A stretch of 64,000 bases of DNA, from positions 62,001-126,000 of the forward strand of contig NZ_JAJKLK010000005.1 of the NCBI RefSeq assembly GCF_020982545.1, given 5' to 3'. Position numbers and translations under genes: made by a program. A model generated the notes under the pieces. It searched no databases. It was not told where the DNA came from and worked only from the letters and a program-made list of their open reading frames with translations. How positions within the stretch are numbered: the first letter of the stretch is position 1; every line of letters begins with the position of its first letter. Below are positions 1 through 8,796 of this stretch, piece by piece. The stretch is from Streptomyces sp. MNU76. GTDB taxonomy: Bacteria; Actinomycetota; Actinomycetes; Streptomycetales; Streptomycetaceae.

Positions 1-53
1 CACAGTAAGCGCGGTCGCGGCACCGCGCGCCGGGGATGCGGCAGGCTGGAGGA

Positions 54-866
54 ATGACGGCTGACGGTTGGACGAAGGCGGTGCGCCGACAACTCGGGCT
101 CGGCCGCGTACTCCCCCTGGGCGGCCCGCACGACGGCGCGTGGATCACGGAGAGCGCGGCGGGGAGGGCTCTGCGCCACGCGGCCGCGTCCCTGCGCGGG
201 CTGACGCTCGGCGGACTCCGGATCTCTTCCGTCGACGCCGGTGAGGAGCCGGGTGGGGACGCGGACGGCTCCGGGCACGAGACGGCGGTGCCGCCGCCCC
301 CGAGTGCCCTGCCGCCCGGTCCGCTCCGGGTCACGGCCGACCTCGGGGTCACGGCGGGCCGGGCCGCCGAGCCCCTCCCGGCCACGGCGGCCCGGCTGCG
401 GACGGCCCTGTTCACGGCCGCCGGGGAACGCCTCGGGCCGGCGGTGGCCGAGGTGGATCTCCGGGTGACGCATCTGGTGGAGAAGCACGCGGGGGTGTCC
501 GATCCGCTGGAGGCCGACGCGGCGCCGTCCGGCCCGGTGCCCGAACCGTCGCCCAGCGCTGCGGCGGCGCCGACGGGCGACGACGAGGAGTCCCGGGTGA
601 CCGCGGCGGCACTCGCCGTCCCTGGCGTCGCCCGTCTGACCGACGGCCTCGGGGATGCCGGTGTCCCGGGCGGCCTCGGCGGTCTCGGCCGTGCGGTCGA
701 CATCGCCGCCGGGCCGGCCCTCCCCCGCCGCCATGTCCGCGTGGAACTGGCGGTGACGGGGGAACGACGTGCCCTGGACGTGGCCCGCGGGGTACGGGCG
801 GCGGTGAGCGACGCGCTGCCGGACCGCCCGTCGGTGGCGGTTCTCATCACGGCGGTCGACACCTGA
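54..866 (+). CDS. conserved actinobacterial protein of unknown function (P10-like label)
   Basis: I recognise the N-terminus (MTADGWTKAVRRQLGLGR) as that of a Streptomyces protein often labelled 'nucleopolyhedrovirus P10 family', a name that says nothing about function. About 270 residues, no signal peptide or membrane segment. The middle third is Pro/Ala/Gly-rich and probably disordered; the C-terminal part (VRVELAVTGERRALDVARGV) looks folded, alpha/beta. A GGAGGA abuts the ATG at 54, an unusually short spacing; an in-frame ATG at 36 is the alternative start. The family name is from memory and the function is unknown. Confidence 0.75.
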   Translation: MTADGWTKAVRRQLGLGRVLPLGGPHDGAWITESAAGRALRHAAASLRGLTLGGLRISSVDAGEEPGGDADGSGHETAVPPPPSALPPGPLRVTADLGVTAGRAAEPLPATAARLRTALFTAAGERLGPAVAEVDLRVTHLVEKHAGVSDPLEADAAPSGPVPEPSPSAAAAPTGDDEESRVTAAALAVPGVARLTDGLGDAGVPGGLGGLGRAVDIAAGPALPRRHVRVELAVTGERRALDVARGVRAAVSDALPDRPSVAVLITAVDT

Positions 867-999
867 TCCCGCGTCCCACGCCTGATCCCGTATCCCGCGT
901 CCCGCATCGGACGGTCGGCTCGTGATCTCTGATCGGACGGTCGGCCTGTGCTCCCGAAGCGTGGCGGTCGGCGCCTGAGCCCCAGGGGCCCCCGACCGG

Positions 1000-1791
1000 C
1001 TACTCGCCGATTCCCGCGAGGTCCCGCAGGCGTCGGGCCTGGGCCGCCCGCTCCGCCGCCCGCTGTTCGTCGTAGCCGCGGCCCTGGGCACCGCGCAGCA
1101 GCGCCTTGGTCTCGACGACCGCGTCCCGGGGCGCGGTCACCAGCGCCCCGGCGAGGTCGCGCACCGCGTCGTCGAGCTGGTCGGCGGGCACCGCGAGGTT
1201 CGCTAGGCCGATCCGCTGGGCCTCGTCCGCCTGGACGAACCGTCCGGTGAGGCAGATCTCCAGCGCGCGGGCGTACCCGACGAGGCTCACCAAGGGGTGT
1301 GTCCCGGTGAGGTCGGGCACGAGTCCCAGGCTGGTTTCGAGCATGGCGAACTGCACGTCGTCGGCGACGACGCGCAGGTCACAGGCGAGAGCAAGCTGGA
1401 AGCCCGCTCCGACGGCGTGTCCCTGCACGGCGGCGACGGACACGATGTCGTTGCGCCGCCACCAGGTGAACGCCTCCTGGTACTCGGCGATGGTCGCGTC
1501 GAGCCCGGCGTCGTCACGACGCGCGAGCTCGATGAACGACGGCTCCCCTTCGATGCCTTCGGGCGTGAACATCTGCCGGTTGAGTCCGGCGGAGAACGAT
1601 GTGCCCTCGGCCCGCAGCACGACCACGCGGACGGAGCCCGGCACCGACCGCCCGGCCTCGGTGAGCGCCCGCCACAGGGCGGGACTCTGCGCGTTGCGCT
1701 TGGCCGGATTGGTCAGCGTCACCGTGGCGATGGCGTCGTCGACGGTGAACCGTACGCCGTCCTTGTCGAGCAGCGGTTCGAGCGAAGCCAT
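1000..1791 (-). CDS. enoyl-CoA hydratase/isomerase family protein (crotonase)
   Basis: A 263-residue crotonase-fold protein that probably hydrates or isomerises an acyl-CoA in fatty-acid or aromatic-acid breakdown in the cytoplasm. The first oxyanion segment is TSFSAGLNRQMF and the second is HAVGAGFQLALACDL. Both glutamates used by true hydratases appear to be kept, in MLETSLGL and in ALEICLTGR, so hydratase activity is plausible. The ATG at 1791 is preceded by GGAGGCGCACC, a good ribosome site; upstream in-frame codons add an implausible Arg-rich extension. It stands alone, so its substrate cannot be inferred from neighbours. Confidence 0.9.
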   Translation of the reverse strand: MASLEPLLDKDGVRFTVDDAIATVTLTNPAKRNAQSPALWRALTEAGRSVPGSVRVVVLRAEGTSFSAGLNRQMFTPEGIEGEPSFIELARRDDAGLDATIAEYQEAFTWWRRNDIVSVAAVQGHAVGAGFQLALACDLRVVADDVQFAMLETSLGLVPDLTGTHPLVSLVGYARALEICLTGRFVQADEAQRIGLANLAVPADQLDDAVRDLAGALVTAPRDAVVETKALLRGAQGRGYDEQRAAERAAQARRLRDLAGIGE

Positions 1792-1916
1792 GGTGCGCCT
1801 CCGATGGGTGCGGTCAGCAGAGCGATGGAGCATCACTAAGTGACTGCACAGTAACCACCCGGTCGATCAGCCGACCGACCGGGTGGCCACCATCGAAGCC
1901 GATGGGCCGCCCGGCG

Positions 1917-2138
1917 TCAGGCCGACGCGGCCTTCTTGCCCCGCGTCGCGCCGCCACGCCCTCGGAGCGTGACGCCCGACTCGCTGAGCATCCGGTGTAC
2001 GAAGCCATACGAGCGGCCGGTTTCCTCGGCCAGCGCCCGAATGCTCGCACCGGAGTCGTACTTCTTCTTCAGGTCTGCCGCGAGCTTGTCGCGCGCGGCG
2101 CCGGTAACCCGGCTGCCCTTCTTCAGAGTCTCGGCCAC
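1917..2138 (-). CDS. small helix-turn-helix protein
   Basis: A 73-residue basic protein conserved across Streptomyces. Residues about 30-60 (SIRALAEETGRSYGFVHRML) form a helix-turn-helix of the resolvase/Hin type, followed by a basic tail (RGRGGATRGKKAA) suited to DNA binding. It may be a nucleoid-associated protein or small regulator; the target is unknown. The GTG start at 2138 has GAGGAGG eight to nine bases upstream; longer frames upstream lack such a site. It is monocistronic. Confidence 0.85.
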   Translation of the reverse strand: MAETLKKGSRVTGAARDKLAADLKKKYDSGASIRALAEETGRSYGFVHRMLSESGVTLRGRGGATRGKKAASA

Positions 2139-2339
2139 CCGGTCCTCCTCATGGGAAGTGCGCTCTGGTCTCCTCATGATCACCCCTCCGGGGCGGGTTG
2201 GCCACCCATTCGGCAAGGTCCGTGCGACAAGGTTGTGACGACAGGAGCACGTCCCCACGAGCGGAACCTGTGATTCCGCCCGGTCGTGTCCGTACGACCG
2301 AACGGGTTGTTCCGTGAAGCCCCAGGTCAGAGACGCACG

Positions 2340-2374
2340 ACGGCCGAGCCCTTCGCACAGAAGGGCTCGGCCGT
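2340..2374 (-). terminator. strong stem-loop terminator
   Basis: A perfect 15-bp inverted repeat (ACGGCCGAGCCCTTC, loop GCACA, then its complement). It lies about 100 bp beyond the stop of the ABC-F gene, on the strand where that gene would terminate. Streptomyces terminators often lack a U tract, as here. Confidence 0.75.
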
Positions 2375-2474
2375 GAAATCGATGTAGGACACACCTCGGT
2401 ACGAGGAGATCTCACACAGATGATGGATCACCGATGGGCCGAATGATCCAGCGGCAGTTGATCACCGCATTCGA

Positions 2475-4073
2475 TCAGGCGAGCGCGACGAGATCCGCGT
2501 AGTCCGCGCCCCACAGATCCTCGACACCGTCCGGCAGCAGGATGATCCGCTCGGGCTGGAGCGCCTCGACCGCGCCCTCGTCGTGGGTGACGAGGACGAC
2601 CGCGCCCTTGTAGGTGCGCAGGGCGCCGAGGATCTCCTCGCGGCTGGCGGGGTCGAGGTTGTTCGTCGGCTCGTCGAGCAGGAGGACGTTCGCGGAGGAC
2701 ACCACCAGGGTGGCGAGCGCGAGACGGGTCTTCTCGCCGCCGGAGAGGACCCCGGCGGGCTTGTCGACGTCGTCACCGGAGAACAGGAACGAGCCGAGCG
2801 TCTTGCGGATCTCGACCAGGTCCAGGTCGGGCGAGGCGGAGCGCATGTTCTCCAGGACGGTGCGCTCGGGGTCGAGGGTCTCGTGCTCCTGGGCGTAGTA
2901 CCCGAGCTTGAGGCCGTGGCCCTCGATCACCTGGCCGGTGTCGGGCTTCTCGACGCCGCCGAGGAGGCGGAGGAGGGTGGTCTTGCCCGCGCCGTTGAGG
3001 CCGAGGATGACGACCCGGGAGCCCTTGTCGATGGCCAGGTCGACGTCGGTGAAGATCTCCAGCGAGCCGTAGGACTTCGACAGGCCCTCGGCGGTGAGCG
3101 GGGTCTTGCCGCAGGGCGCGGGCTCGGGGAAGCGCAGCTTGGCGACCTTGTCGGAGACCCGGACGGCGTCCAGGCCGGCCAGCAGCCGGTCGGCGCGCTT
3201 GGCCATGTTCTGCGCGGCGACGGTCTTGGTGGCCTTGGCGCGCATCTTGTCCGCCTGCGAATGCAGGGCGGCGGCCTTCTTCTCGGCGTTCTGGCGCTCG
3301 CGCTTGCGGCGCTTCTCGTCGGCCTCGCGCTGCTGCTGGTAGAGCTTCCAGCCCATGTTGTAGACGTCGATCTCGGCGCGGTTGGCGTCCAGGTAGAACA
3401 CCTTGTTGACGACCGTCTCGACCAAGTCGACGTCGTGGGAGATCACGATGAAGCCGCCGCGGTAGGTCTTGAGGTAGTCGCGCAGCCAGACGATCGAGTC
3501 GGCGTCGAGGTGGTTGGTCGGCTCGTCGAGGAGCAGGGTGTCGGCGTCGGAGAACAGGATCCGGGCCAGCTCGATACGGCGGCGCTGACCACCGGAGAGG
3601 GTGTGCAGCGGCTGGCCGAGCACCCGGTCGGGCAGGTTGAGCGCGGCGGCGATGGTGGCGGCCTCGGCCTCGGCGGCGTACCCGCCCTTGGTGAGGAACT
3701 CCGTCTCCTGGCGCTCGTACTGCTTCAGCGCCTTCTCCCGGGTCGTGCCCTGGCCGTTCGCGATCCTCTGCTCGTTGTCGCGCATCTTTCGGATCAGTAC
3801 GTCGAGGCCGCGCGCGGAGAGGATGCGGTCACGGGCGAGGACGTCGAGGTCGCCGGTGCGGGGGTCCTGCGGGAGGTACCCGACCTCGCCGGAGCGGGTG
3901 ATGGTGCCGCCGGCGGGGATGCCCTCGCCGGCCAGGCACTTGGTGAGGGTGGTCTTGCCGGCGCCGTTGCGGCCGACCAGGCCGATGCGGTCGCCCTTGG
4001 CGATACGGAAGGTGGCGGACTCGATCAGAACGCGTGCACCGGCGCGCAGCTCGACGGCGGAGGCGGAGATCAC
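2475..4073 (-). CDS. ABC-F family ATPase
   Basis: A 532-residue soluble protein with two ABC ATPase domains and no membrane segments, as in ABC-F translation factors (EttA/Uup group) that act on ribosomes. Walker A motifs are GRNGAGKTT (about residue 34) and GLNGAGKTT (about 355); the signatures are LSGGQRRR and LSGGEKTR, and the Walker B segments are LLLDEPTNHLD and LLLDEPTNNLD. The linker around residues 240-310 is highly charged and helical (READEKRRKRERQNAEKK), matching the P-site tRNA interaction motif. The GTG start at 4073 has GGAG eight bases upstream and gives the usual family length. A housekeeping role is more likely than antibiotic resistance, but this is not provable here. Confidence 0.93.
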   Translation of the reverse strand: MISASAVELRAGARVLIESATFRIAKGDRIGLVGRNGAGKTTLTKCLAGEGIPAGGTITRSGEVGYLPQDPRTGDLDVLARDRILSARGLDVLIRKMRDNEQRIANGQGTTREKALKQYERQETEFLTKGGYAAEAEAATIAAALNLPDRVLGQPLHTLSGGQRRRIELARILFSDADTLLLDEPTNHLDADSIVWLRDYLKTYRGGFIVISHDVDLVETVVNKVFYLDANRAEIDVYNMGWKLYQQQREADEKRRKRERQNAEKKAAALHSQADKMRAKATKTVAAQNMAKRADRLLAGLDAVRVSDKVAKLRFPEPAPCGKTPLTAEGLSKSYGSLEIFTDVDLAIDKGSRVVILGLNGAGKTTLLRLLGGVEKPDTGQVIEGHGLKLGYYAQEHETLDPERTVLENMRSASPDLDLVEIRKTLGSFLFSGDDVDKPAGVLSGGEKTRLALATLVVSSANVLLLDEPTNNLDPASREEILGALRTYKGAVVLVTHDEGAVEALQPERIILLPDGVEDLWGADYADLVALA

Positions 4074-4327
4074 GGACAGACTCCAGGGCGGATTGGGTGG
4101 CGGGTGTGGGCGGCTGAGGACGTTCCCGCCGTCTAATGCGCGAGGAGAATGGCCATGGGCCGATTCTAACTGGGGGCAGCAAGCGGTTTTCCGCCCGCGC
4201 GACAAGGGATCACGTGGTCTCGGTCACCGGACCCGCCTCCGCGTCCGCTCGGCGAGGCGTTGTCAGTGGTGGGTGCAAAGCTGGGCAGTGGGTCGTTTTC
4301 CGGACGACAGAAGAGGATGTGATCGGT

Positions 4328-4747
4328 ATGACGGGCAAGGGCGACGGACGCCCGAGCATCTGTCCGACGCTGCTCTACGCGGACGCCCGGGCTGCCGTCA
4401 GGCAGCTCACGGAGGCGCTGGGCTTCACCGAGCTCTCGGTGTACGAGGACGAGGACGGCATCGTGCGGCACGCCGAACTCACCCAGGGCAACGGCGCGGT
4501 GATGATCGGTTCCAAGGGCAGCGGCAGCGTCTTCGACGGTGCGATGAAGGGCGCGGGGCCCGCCGGCGTGTACGTCGTCGTGTCCGCCGACGACTTGGAC
4601 GCCCACCACCGGCGGGCCGTGGAGCACGGCGTGGAGATCCTGACGCCCCCGACGGACCAGGACTACGGCTCACGGGACTACATGGCCCGGGACGCCGAGG
4701 GCAATGTGTGGAGCTTCGGCACGTACGCCCCCGAGACCGGCGGCTGA
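4328..4747 (+). CDS. VOC/glyoxalase-fold protein
   Basis: A 139-residue single-domain member of the vicinal oxygen chelate superfamily. It starts with PSICPTLLYADARAAVRQLTEALGF, a standard first beta-alpha-beta unit, and ends with MARDAEGNVWSFGTYAP, where the Glu-Gly-Asn-Trp pattern is typical. Such proteins include antibiotic-binding and dioxygenase-like members. The metal-ligand positions are not all identifiable, so the activity is open. ATG at 4328 follows an AGAGGA site. It diverges from the ABC-F gene. Confidence 0.85.
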   Translation: MTGKGDGRPSICPTLLYADARAAVRQLTEALGFTELSVYEDEDGIVRHAELTQGNGAVMIGSKGSGSVFDGAMKGAGPAGVYVVVSADDLDAHHRRAVEHGVEILTPPTDQDYGSRDYMARDAEGNVWSFGTYAPETGG

Positions 4748-4770
4748 CGCCCTCGCGCCCTCCTTCCGGG

Positions 4771-6168
4771 TCAACTGCCCCCGGTGTGCACCTGGAAGGC
4801 GGCCCGGCGCACGGCCTTGGCGAGGGCCGGGTCGGGGTGGGCCGCGGCGAGAGCCACCAGGACCTGGACGGTGCGGGGGTGGCCGACCGCGCGGACCTCG
4901 TCGAGCAGCGCGGGGACCGTGGGCTGCACGGCGGACTCCAGATGCCGTACGAGCAGGGGTGCCTCGCCGTGGTCGGCGACAGCGGCAGCGGTGTCGACCC
5001 AGAGCCAGGTGGACTCCTCCCGGGTGAGGACCTCGTGCGCGTCCTCGGGGTCGGCGCCGTCGTGCTCGGCGAGCCACAGCAGGGCGTAGGGGCGCAGCGG
5101 GGTCTCGTCGGCGACGGTGCGGACGTCGGGTTCCGCGGGGGCGCCCACGACCCTCAGGGCCTCGAAGGCGAGGCCCCGGATGAGGGCGTCCTCGCCCCGG
5201 GCGGCGTCGATGAGTTCGGTGACGGCGCCGCCGACGGGGCGGGCGGCGAGCCAGGCGCGGTATTCGGCGCGGGCCGCGTTCGGGCGGAGCTGGGCACAGC
5301 CTCTGAGCATGTCCTCGGCGGAGACCTCGATGTTCCCGGCGGGGCTCTGCGCGGCGACACAGATCTGTTCGAGTTTGACCCAGACCGCCCAGCTGCCGAG
5401 CGGGGTGAGGGTGGCCTGGCCGTCGCCGTAGGTGAGGGCGCCGACGGAGGCGAGGGCGCGCAGCGACCAGTCGAGGAGCGGGGCGAGGGGGGTGTCCTCG
5501 GCGGTGGGTTCCGCGCCGGGCTCGGGCTGCGGCCCGTAGGGGACCTCGCAGCGCTCGGTGCGCAGTTCGGTGACCCGCTGTTCCAGGAGGTCGAGGAGCT
5601 GCTCCACGGGGACGGGCCCGGCGGAGAGCTGGAGGAACGAGAGGACCTGGGGCATGGCCGAGACGACCTCGGCGACCGCCGCCGCCTCCCGGTCCTCGGG
5701 TTCCGGGTAGGCGATGGACCAGGCGTCGAAGAACGCGACCCAGCCGCGGAGTACGGCGCTGTCGTCGCGGTTCCAGGCACGCAGGCGCCAGCCGGGGCGT
5801 GCGCTGTCGCCGTGCACCTCGACGAGTCCGGCCAGGCGTGCCGTGTCCCAGTCGTGGCGGACCTGATCCGGGGTCAGCCCCAGGTCGGCGGCGGCCCGTT
5901 CGGCGGTCGCGGCGGAGAGGGTGCCCTTGCCGTCGGGGCTCGAGCCCTCGCGGCCGGGGCGCAGCGCGGCATCGGCCCAGCGGGCGACGCGGGCCGCGTC
6001 CGCCAGGACGGCGCGGGCCATGCGGGCGAGTTCCACGGGCGGCGGCGTGCCCTCCGGGGGCCGGGGAGCCGGTCGGCGGCGCTGGGTCACTGCTGCTCGG
6101 GGAGCGGCGGCCAGGGTTCGCGGGCCGACGAGTCGGAGCCTGGAGTCGCGCGGATTACGGGACGTCAC
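4771..6168 (-). CDS. conserved hypothetical protein, HEAT-like C-terminus
   Basis: About 465 residues, unrecognised. The N-terminal 60 residues are basic and probably disordered. Residues about 60-320 are helical and contain a possible winged-helix-like stretch (AERAAADLGLTPDQVRHDWDTARLAGLVEVHGD). The C-terminal third has repeated helical units rich in Ala/Leu (PLRPYALLWLAEHDGADPEDA and following) resembling HEAT repeats, so a protein-binding role is likely. The GTG start at 6168 has GGAAGA eight bases upstream. It is convergent with the VOC gene, 24 bp apart. No function can be assigned. Confidence 0.8.
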   Translation of the reverse strand: MTSRNPRDSRLRLVGPRTLAAAPRAAVTQRRRPAPRPPEGTPPPVELARMARAVLADAARVARWADAALRPGREGSSPDGKGTLSAATAERAAADLGLTPDQVRHDWDTARLAGLVEVHGDSARPGWRLRAWNRDDSAVLRGWVAFFDAWSIAYPEPEDREAAAVAEVVSAMPQVLSFLQLSAGPVPVEQLLDLLEQRVTELRTERCEVPYGPQPEPGAEPTAEDTPLAPLLDWSLRALASVGALTYGDGQATLTPLGSWAVWVKLEQICVAAQSPAGNIEVSAEDMLRGCAQLRPNAARAEYRAWLAARPVGGAVTELIDAARGEDALIRGLAFEALRVVGAPAEPDVRTVADETPLRPYALLWLAEHDGADPEDAHEVLTREESTWLWVDTAAAVADHGEAPLLVRHLESAVQPTVPALLDEVRAVGHPRTVQVLVALAAAHPDPALAKAVRRAAFQVHTGGS

Positions 6169-6202
6169 GGGGGCAGTCTTCCGGTTGACGGTCCGAAAAC
6201 CC

Positions 6203-6303
6203 AAACGGAATGTCACAGCGGGCGACAGGGGTGGCCAACGCACGGGTTCTCCCAGGGGCCCGCACCGAGGCGGATCGCCTTGGTGCGACGCTAAACGGAA
6301 TGT
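6203..6303 (-). promoter_or_regulatory. pair of direct repeats ACATTCCGTTT upstream of a hypothetical gene
   Basis: The 11-mer ACATTCCGTTT (minus strand) occurs exactly at 6213-6203 and again at 6303-6293. They lie 35 and 125 bp upstream of the GTG start at 6168, 90 bp apart. They could be regulator sites or promoter elements of that gene; no known consensus was recognised. Confidence 0.35.
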
Positions 6304-6383
6304 GGCGTACCTCTCCCTGACGGTCCGGCCGGGGCCTTCCCCAGGTCCCGCGCCGGCCGTGCCGTGGACTTGCCTCGGCGGAC

Positions 6384-7511
6384 CTACATCAGTGGGGTGA
6401 GGAAGCGACGGAGCGCCTCTTCGTAGGCCTCGGGGTCGGCGTTCCACATGGCGCCGTGCGGGGCGTGGCGGACCGTGCGGAGGCTGACCCGGTCGGGGCG
6501 CCGCGCGGCGAGGCGCCGGGAGGGGGCCCAGGGGGCGACGGTGTCGTCGGGGCCGTGGAAGAGCAGGGTCGGGGTCCTGAGCCCGGCGGTGTCGGAGCCC
6601 TGGTCGCCGGAGGTGGCGCGCAGTCCGGTGCGGCCCTGGGCGGCGCGGACCGCGAGGGGCAGCAGGGCACCGGGGGTGCGGCGGGCGGCCGCGAGGGCGC
6701 GGAGGGTGGCGGTCCAGTCGAGCACCGGTGAGTCGAGGACGAGTCCGGTGACGCGGTCGCGCAGCGCGGAGCGGGTGGCGGCGTGCAGGGCCATGGTGGC
6801 GCCGGTGGACCAGCCGAGCAGCACGACCCGTTCGGCGCCGAACCGGACGGCGTGGCGGATGGCGGCGTCCACGTCGCGCCACTCGGTCTCGCCGAGGTGG
6901 TTCAGGCCGTCCGGGGAGCGAGGGGCGCCCGGGTCGCCGCGGTAGGCGAGGGTGAGCACCGGGAAGCGGTGGCGGTGCAGGAATTCCAGGAGGTTCAGGG
7001 GGTGTTCGCGGGTGGTGCCCAGGCCGTGCACGGCGATCACCCAGATGTCCCGGTCCGCGGGCGTGAACCAGGCGGGCAGGGTGCCGAGTTCACCGGGGAT
7101 CTCGACGTCGTCGTGGTCGAGGCCGAGTGCGGTGCGCGGGTCGCCACGGTGGAGGGCGGGGGTGAGCCACACCCTGTCACCGGGCTCCAGGGTGCCGTGG
7201 GTGACACGCTCCAGGCGGCGTACGACCGTGTCGGGGGCGTGCGGGGCGCCCTCCAGGACGGCGCCGACGACGGCGTGGGAGTCGCCGCCGGTGAGGCCGT
7301 AGGTGCCGGGGCGCTGGGAGGCGAAGGCACGGGTCAGGGCGATGCGGCCGGCGGCGGTGGCGTGCACGGTCAGCCGGGGTTCCGTGGGCAGCGGTTCGCC
7401 CGGCGGCGCCTTCAGCGCGACGTCGCTCGCCAGCCGGCCCGCTGCGACACTGGCCGCACCGGCCGCGAACGCGACCCCGACCGCGGCGACCGCCGCTTTG
7501 ACTGCACCCAC
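6384..7511 (-). CDS. alpha/beta hydrolase, membrane-anchored
   Basis: A 375-residue alpha/beta-fold hydrolase. The first 30 residues (KAAVAAVGVAFAAGAASVAAG) form a hydrophobic signal-anchor. The oxyanion-hole segment is VIAVHGLG, the nucleophile elbow is LLGWSTGAT (Ser), the likely acid is in HGPDDTVAPW, and the catalytic His is in HAPHGAMWN, so the triad is complete. Peptidase S9/prolyl-oligopeptidase-like esterases have this layout, but the substrate is unknown. The GTG start at 7511 lies almost directly behind GGAGGC, a very short spacing. Monocistronic. Confidence 0.85.
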   Translation of the reverse strand: MGAVKAAVAAVGVAFAAGAASVAAGRLASDVALKAPPGEPLPTEPRLTVHATAAGRIALTRAFASQRPGTYGLTGGDSHAVVGAVLEGAPHAPDTVVRRLERVTHGTLEPGDRVWLTPALHRGDPRTALGLDHDDVEIPGELGTLPAWFTPADRDIWVIAVHGLGTTREHPLNLLEFLHRHRFPVLTLAYRGDPGAPRSPDGLNHLGETEWRDVDAAIRHAVRFGAERVVLLGWSTGATMALHAATRSALRDRVTGLVLDSPVLDWTATLRALAAARRTPGALLPLAVRAAQGRTGLRATSGDQGSDTAGLRTPTLLFHGPDDTVAPWAPSRRLAARRPDRVSLRTVRHAPHGAMWNADPEAYEEALRRFLTPLM

Positions 7512-7693
7512 GCCTCCAGTGTCCTGGCCGCCCCCGCCTCAGGCCAGTGGGCACCGACACCGGAGTGACCGGGGTGGCGGGTGCGCGGACCTGAGCGGAC
7601 CTGATACGCACATGCACCCGCGTGCTCGGGTGCCTCCGGCTTCCCGGCACTGGCCCACGGGGACCGGACGCCGGGCCGGCAGGTGCTGGAGGT

Positions 7694-7862
7694 CTAGGGG
7701 GTGCTTCGAAAGTCCTGTGCGGTGCCCGCGGTGTCCGGTGCGTGCTCTCGGCGTGCCGGACGAAAGCCCTCGTACTGGACGTACTTGGGGTTTCGGCCGG
7801 TGCGGCGAGAGTGCGTGCCGGGCGCCGTGGGTGCTGTGCGGGACTTTCGAAACACCCCCTAG
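7694..7862. mobile_element. MITE-like palindromic element bounded by CTAG
   Basis: A 169-bp segment bounded by CTAG at both ends. The two halves are near-perfect reverse complements over their whole length (about 75 nt per arm) around a short loop near GTACTGGACGTAC. The outer 22 bases of each arm differ at one position (CTAGGGGGTG-C/T-TTCGAAAGTCC). Most inner mismatches are transitions, which would keep G:U pairs in RNA. It carries no gene. The right end overlaps the TAG stop of the aldolase gene, so the insertion may have supplied that stop. It would also act as a hairpin terminator. Confidence 0.75.
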
Positions 7863-8593
7863 TGCGGCTGGCCGTAGTCGTGGAGGCGGGCGGCCGCTGT
7901 CGTCAGTTGGGCGGGGGTCAGGAGGTGAGGGGTGCGGCCCGGGACCGAGGACGCCGTCAGCCAGACTCTGGACATCCATTCGAGCTGGGCCGTGCGGTCG
8001 TAGGCCTCGGAGAGCGTGTGACCGTAGGTGATCGTGCCGTGGTTCTGGAGGAGACAGCCGGTGCGCCCTGTCAAAGCGCGGAGCATGTTCTCGGCCAACT
8101 CCGGGGTGCCGTAGGTCGCGTAGGGGGCGACCCGGACCGGCCCGCCGAGGGCGGCGGACATGTAGTGGATCAGCGGCAGCTCGCTCACGAGGGTGGAGAC
8201 GGCCGTCGCGTGGACCGCGTGGGTGTGGACGACGGCCCGCGCGTCGGTGGCGTTGTGGATCGCCAGGTGCATGGGGAGCTCGCTCGTCGGGCGGAGCGTG
8301 CCGAGGACCTGTCGGCCGGAGAGGTCCACGCCCGTCACATCGTCCGACGCCAGACGGTCGTACGGCACTCCCGTCGGGGTGACCAGGACAGTGTCCCCGA
8401 CCCGCACGGACACGTTCCCGGAGGTGCCCACGACCAACCCGTCGGCCACCGTCCGGCGGGCCGTCCCGACGAGGTCGTCCCACGCCCGCGCCACGTCCTC
8501 CGGCACTCCGCCCCGCCGCGCCTCCCGCGCGCCCCGTGGACCCTCGACCGCGTCGCCCCGCTCACCGCGGGCGTTCCCCTGCTGCTCGACCAT
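7859..8593 (-). CDS. class II aldolase/adducin family protein
   Basis: A 244-residue class II aldolase of the fuculose-phosphate aldolase type, a zinc-dependent cytoplasmic sugar-phosphate aldolase or epimerase. TSGNVSVRVGD is the phosphate-binding segment, TSELPMHLAIH holds the catalytic Glu, VVHTHAVHATA provides zinc histidines and LLQNHGTITYG the third. The stop codon lies inside the end of the palindromic element at 7694-7862, so the last residues may have been altered by that insertion. ATG at 8593 is chosen because the family N-terminus begins shortly after it; longer in-frame starts reach 8776. Confidence 0.88.
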   Translation of the reverse strand: MVEQQGNARGERGDAVEGPRGAREARRGGVPEDVARAWDDLVGTARRTVADGLVVGTSGNVSVRVGDTVLVTPTGVPYDRLASDDVTGVDLSGRQVLGTLRPTSELPMHLAIHNATDARAVVHTHAVHATAVSTLVSELPLIHYMSAALGGPVRVAPYATYGTPELAENMLRALTGRTGCLLQNHGTITYGHTLSEAYDRTAQLEWMSRVWLTASSVPGRTPHLLTPAQLTTAAARLHDYGQPH

Positions 8594-8796
8594 GCCGCGA
8601 TCCTGCCAGGCGGCGGGCGACTGCGGGTCCCGGCCCGGCGGAGGGCCTGTACGCACAGTAGGGCGCGGCCCGACGGAAGGCCCATATGCGTATAGATCAT
8701 GTGGAGTTGGTGATTGGCCGATGATCGACCGGGATCCCGTGATCTTCCAGTAATCTCCGGGTGTTTTGTCGCACAAACGCCATTCCGGGGGGAAGT

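Noticed and set aside
2583..4136. Long plus-strand frame antisense to the ABC-F gene
   Set aside because: The minus-strand product has every ABC-F motif; the antisense frame is a repetitive Gly/Val/Leu shadow.
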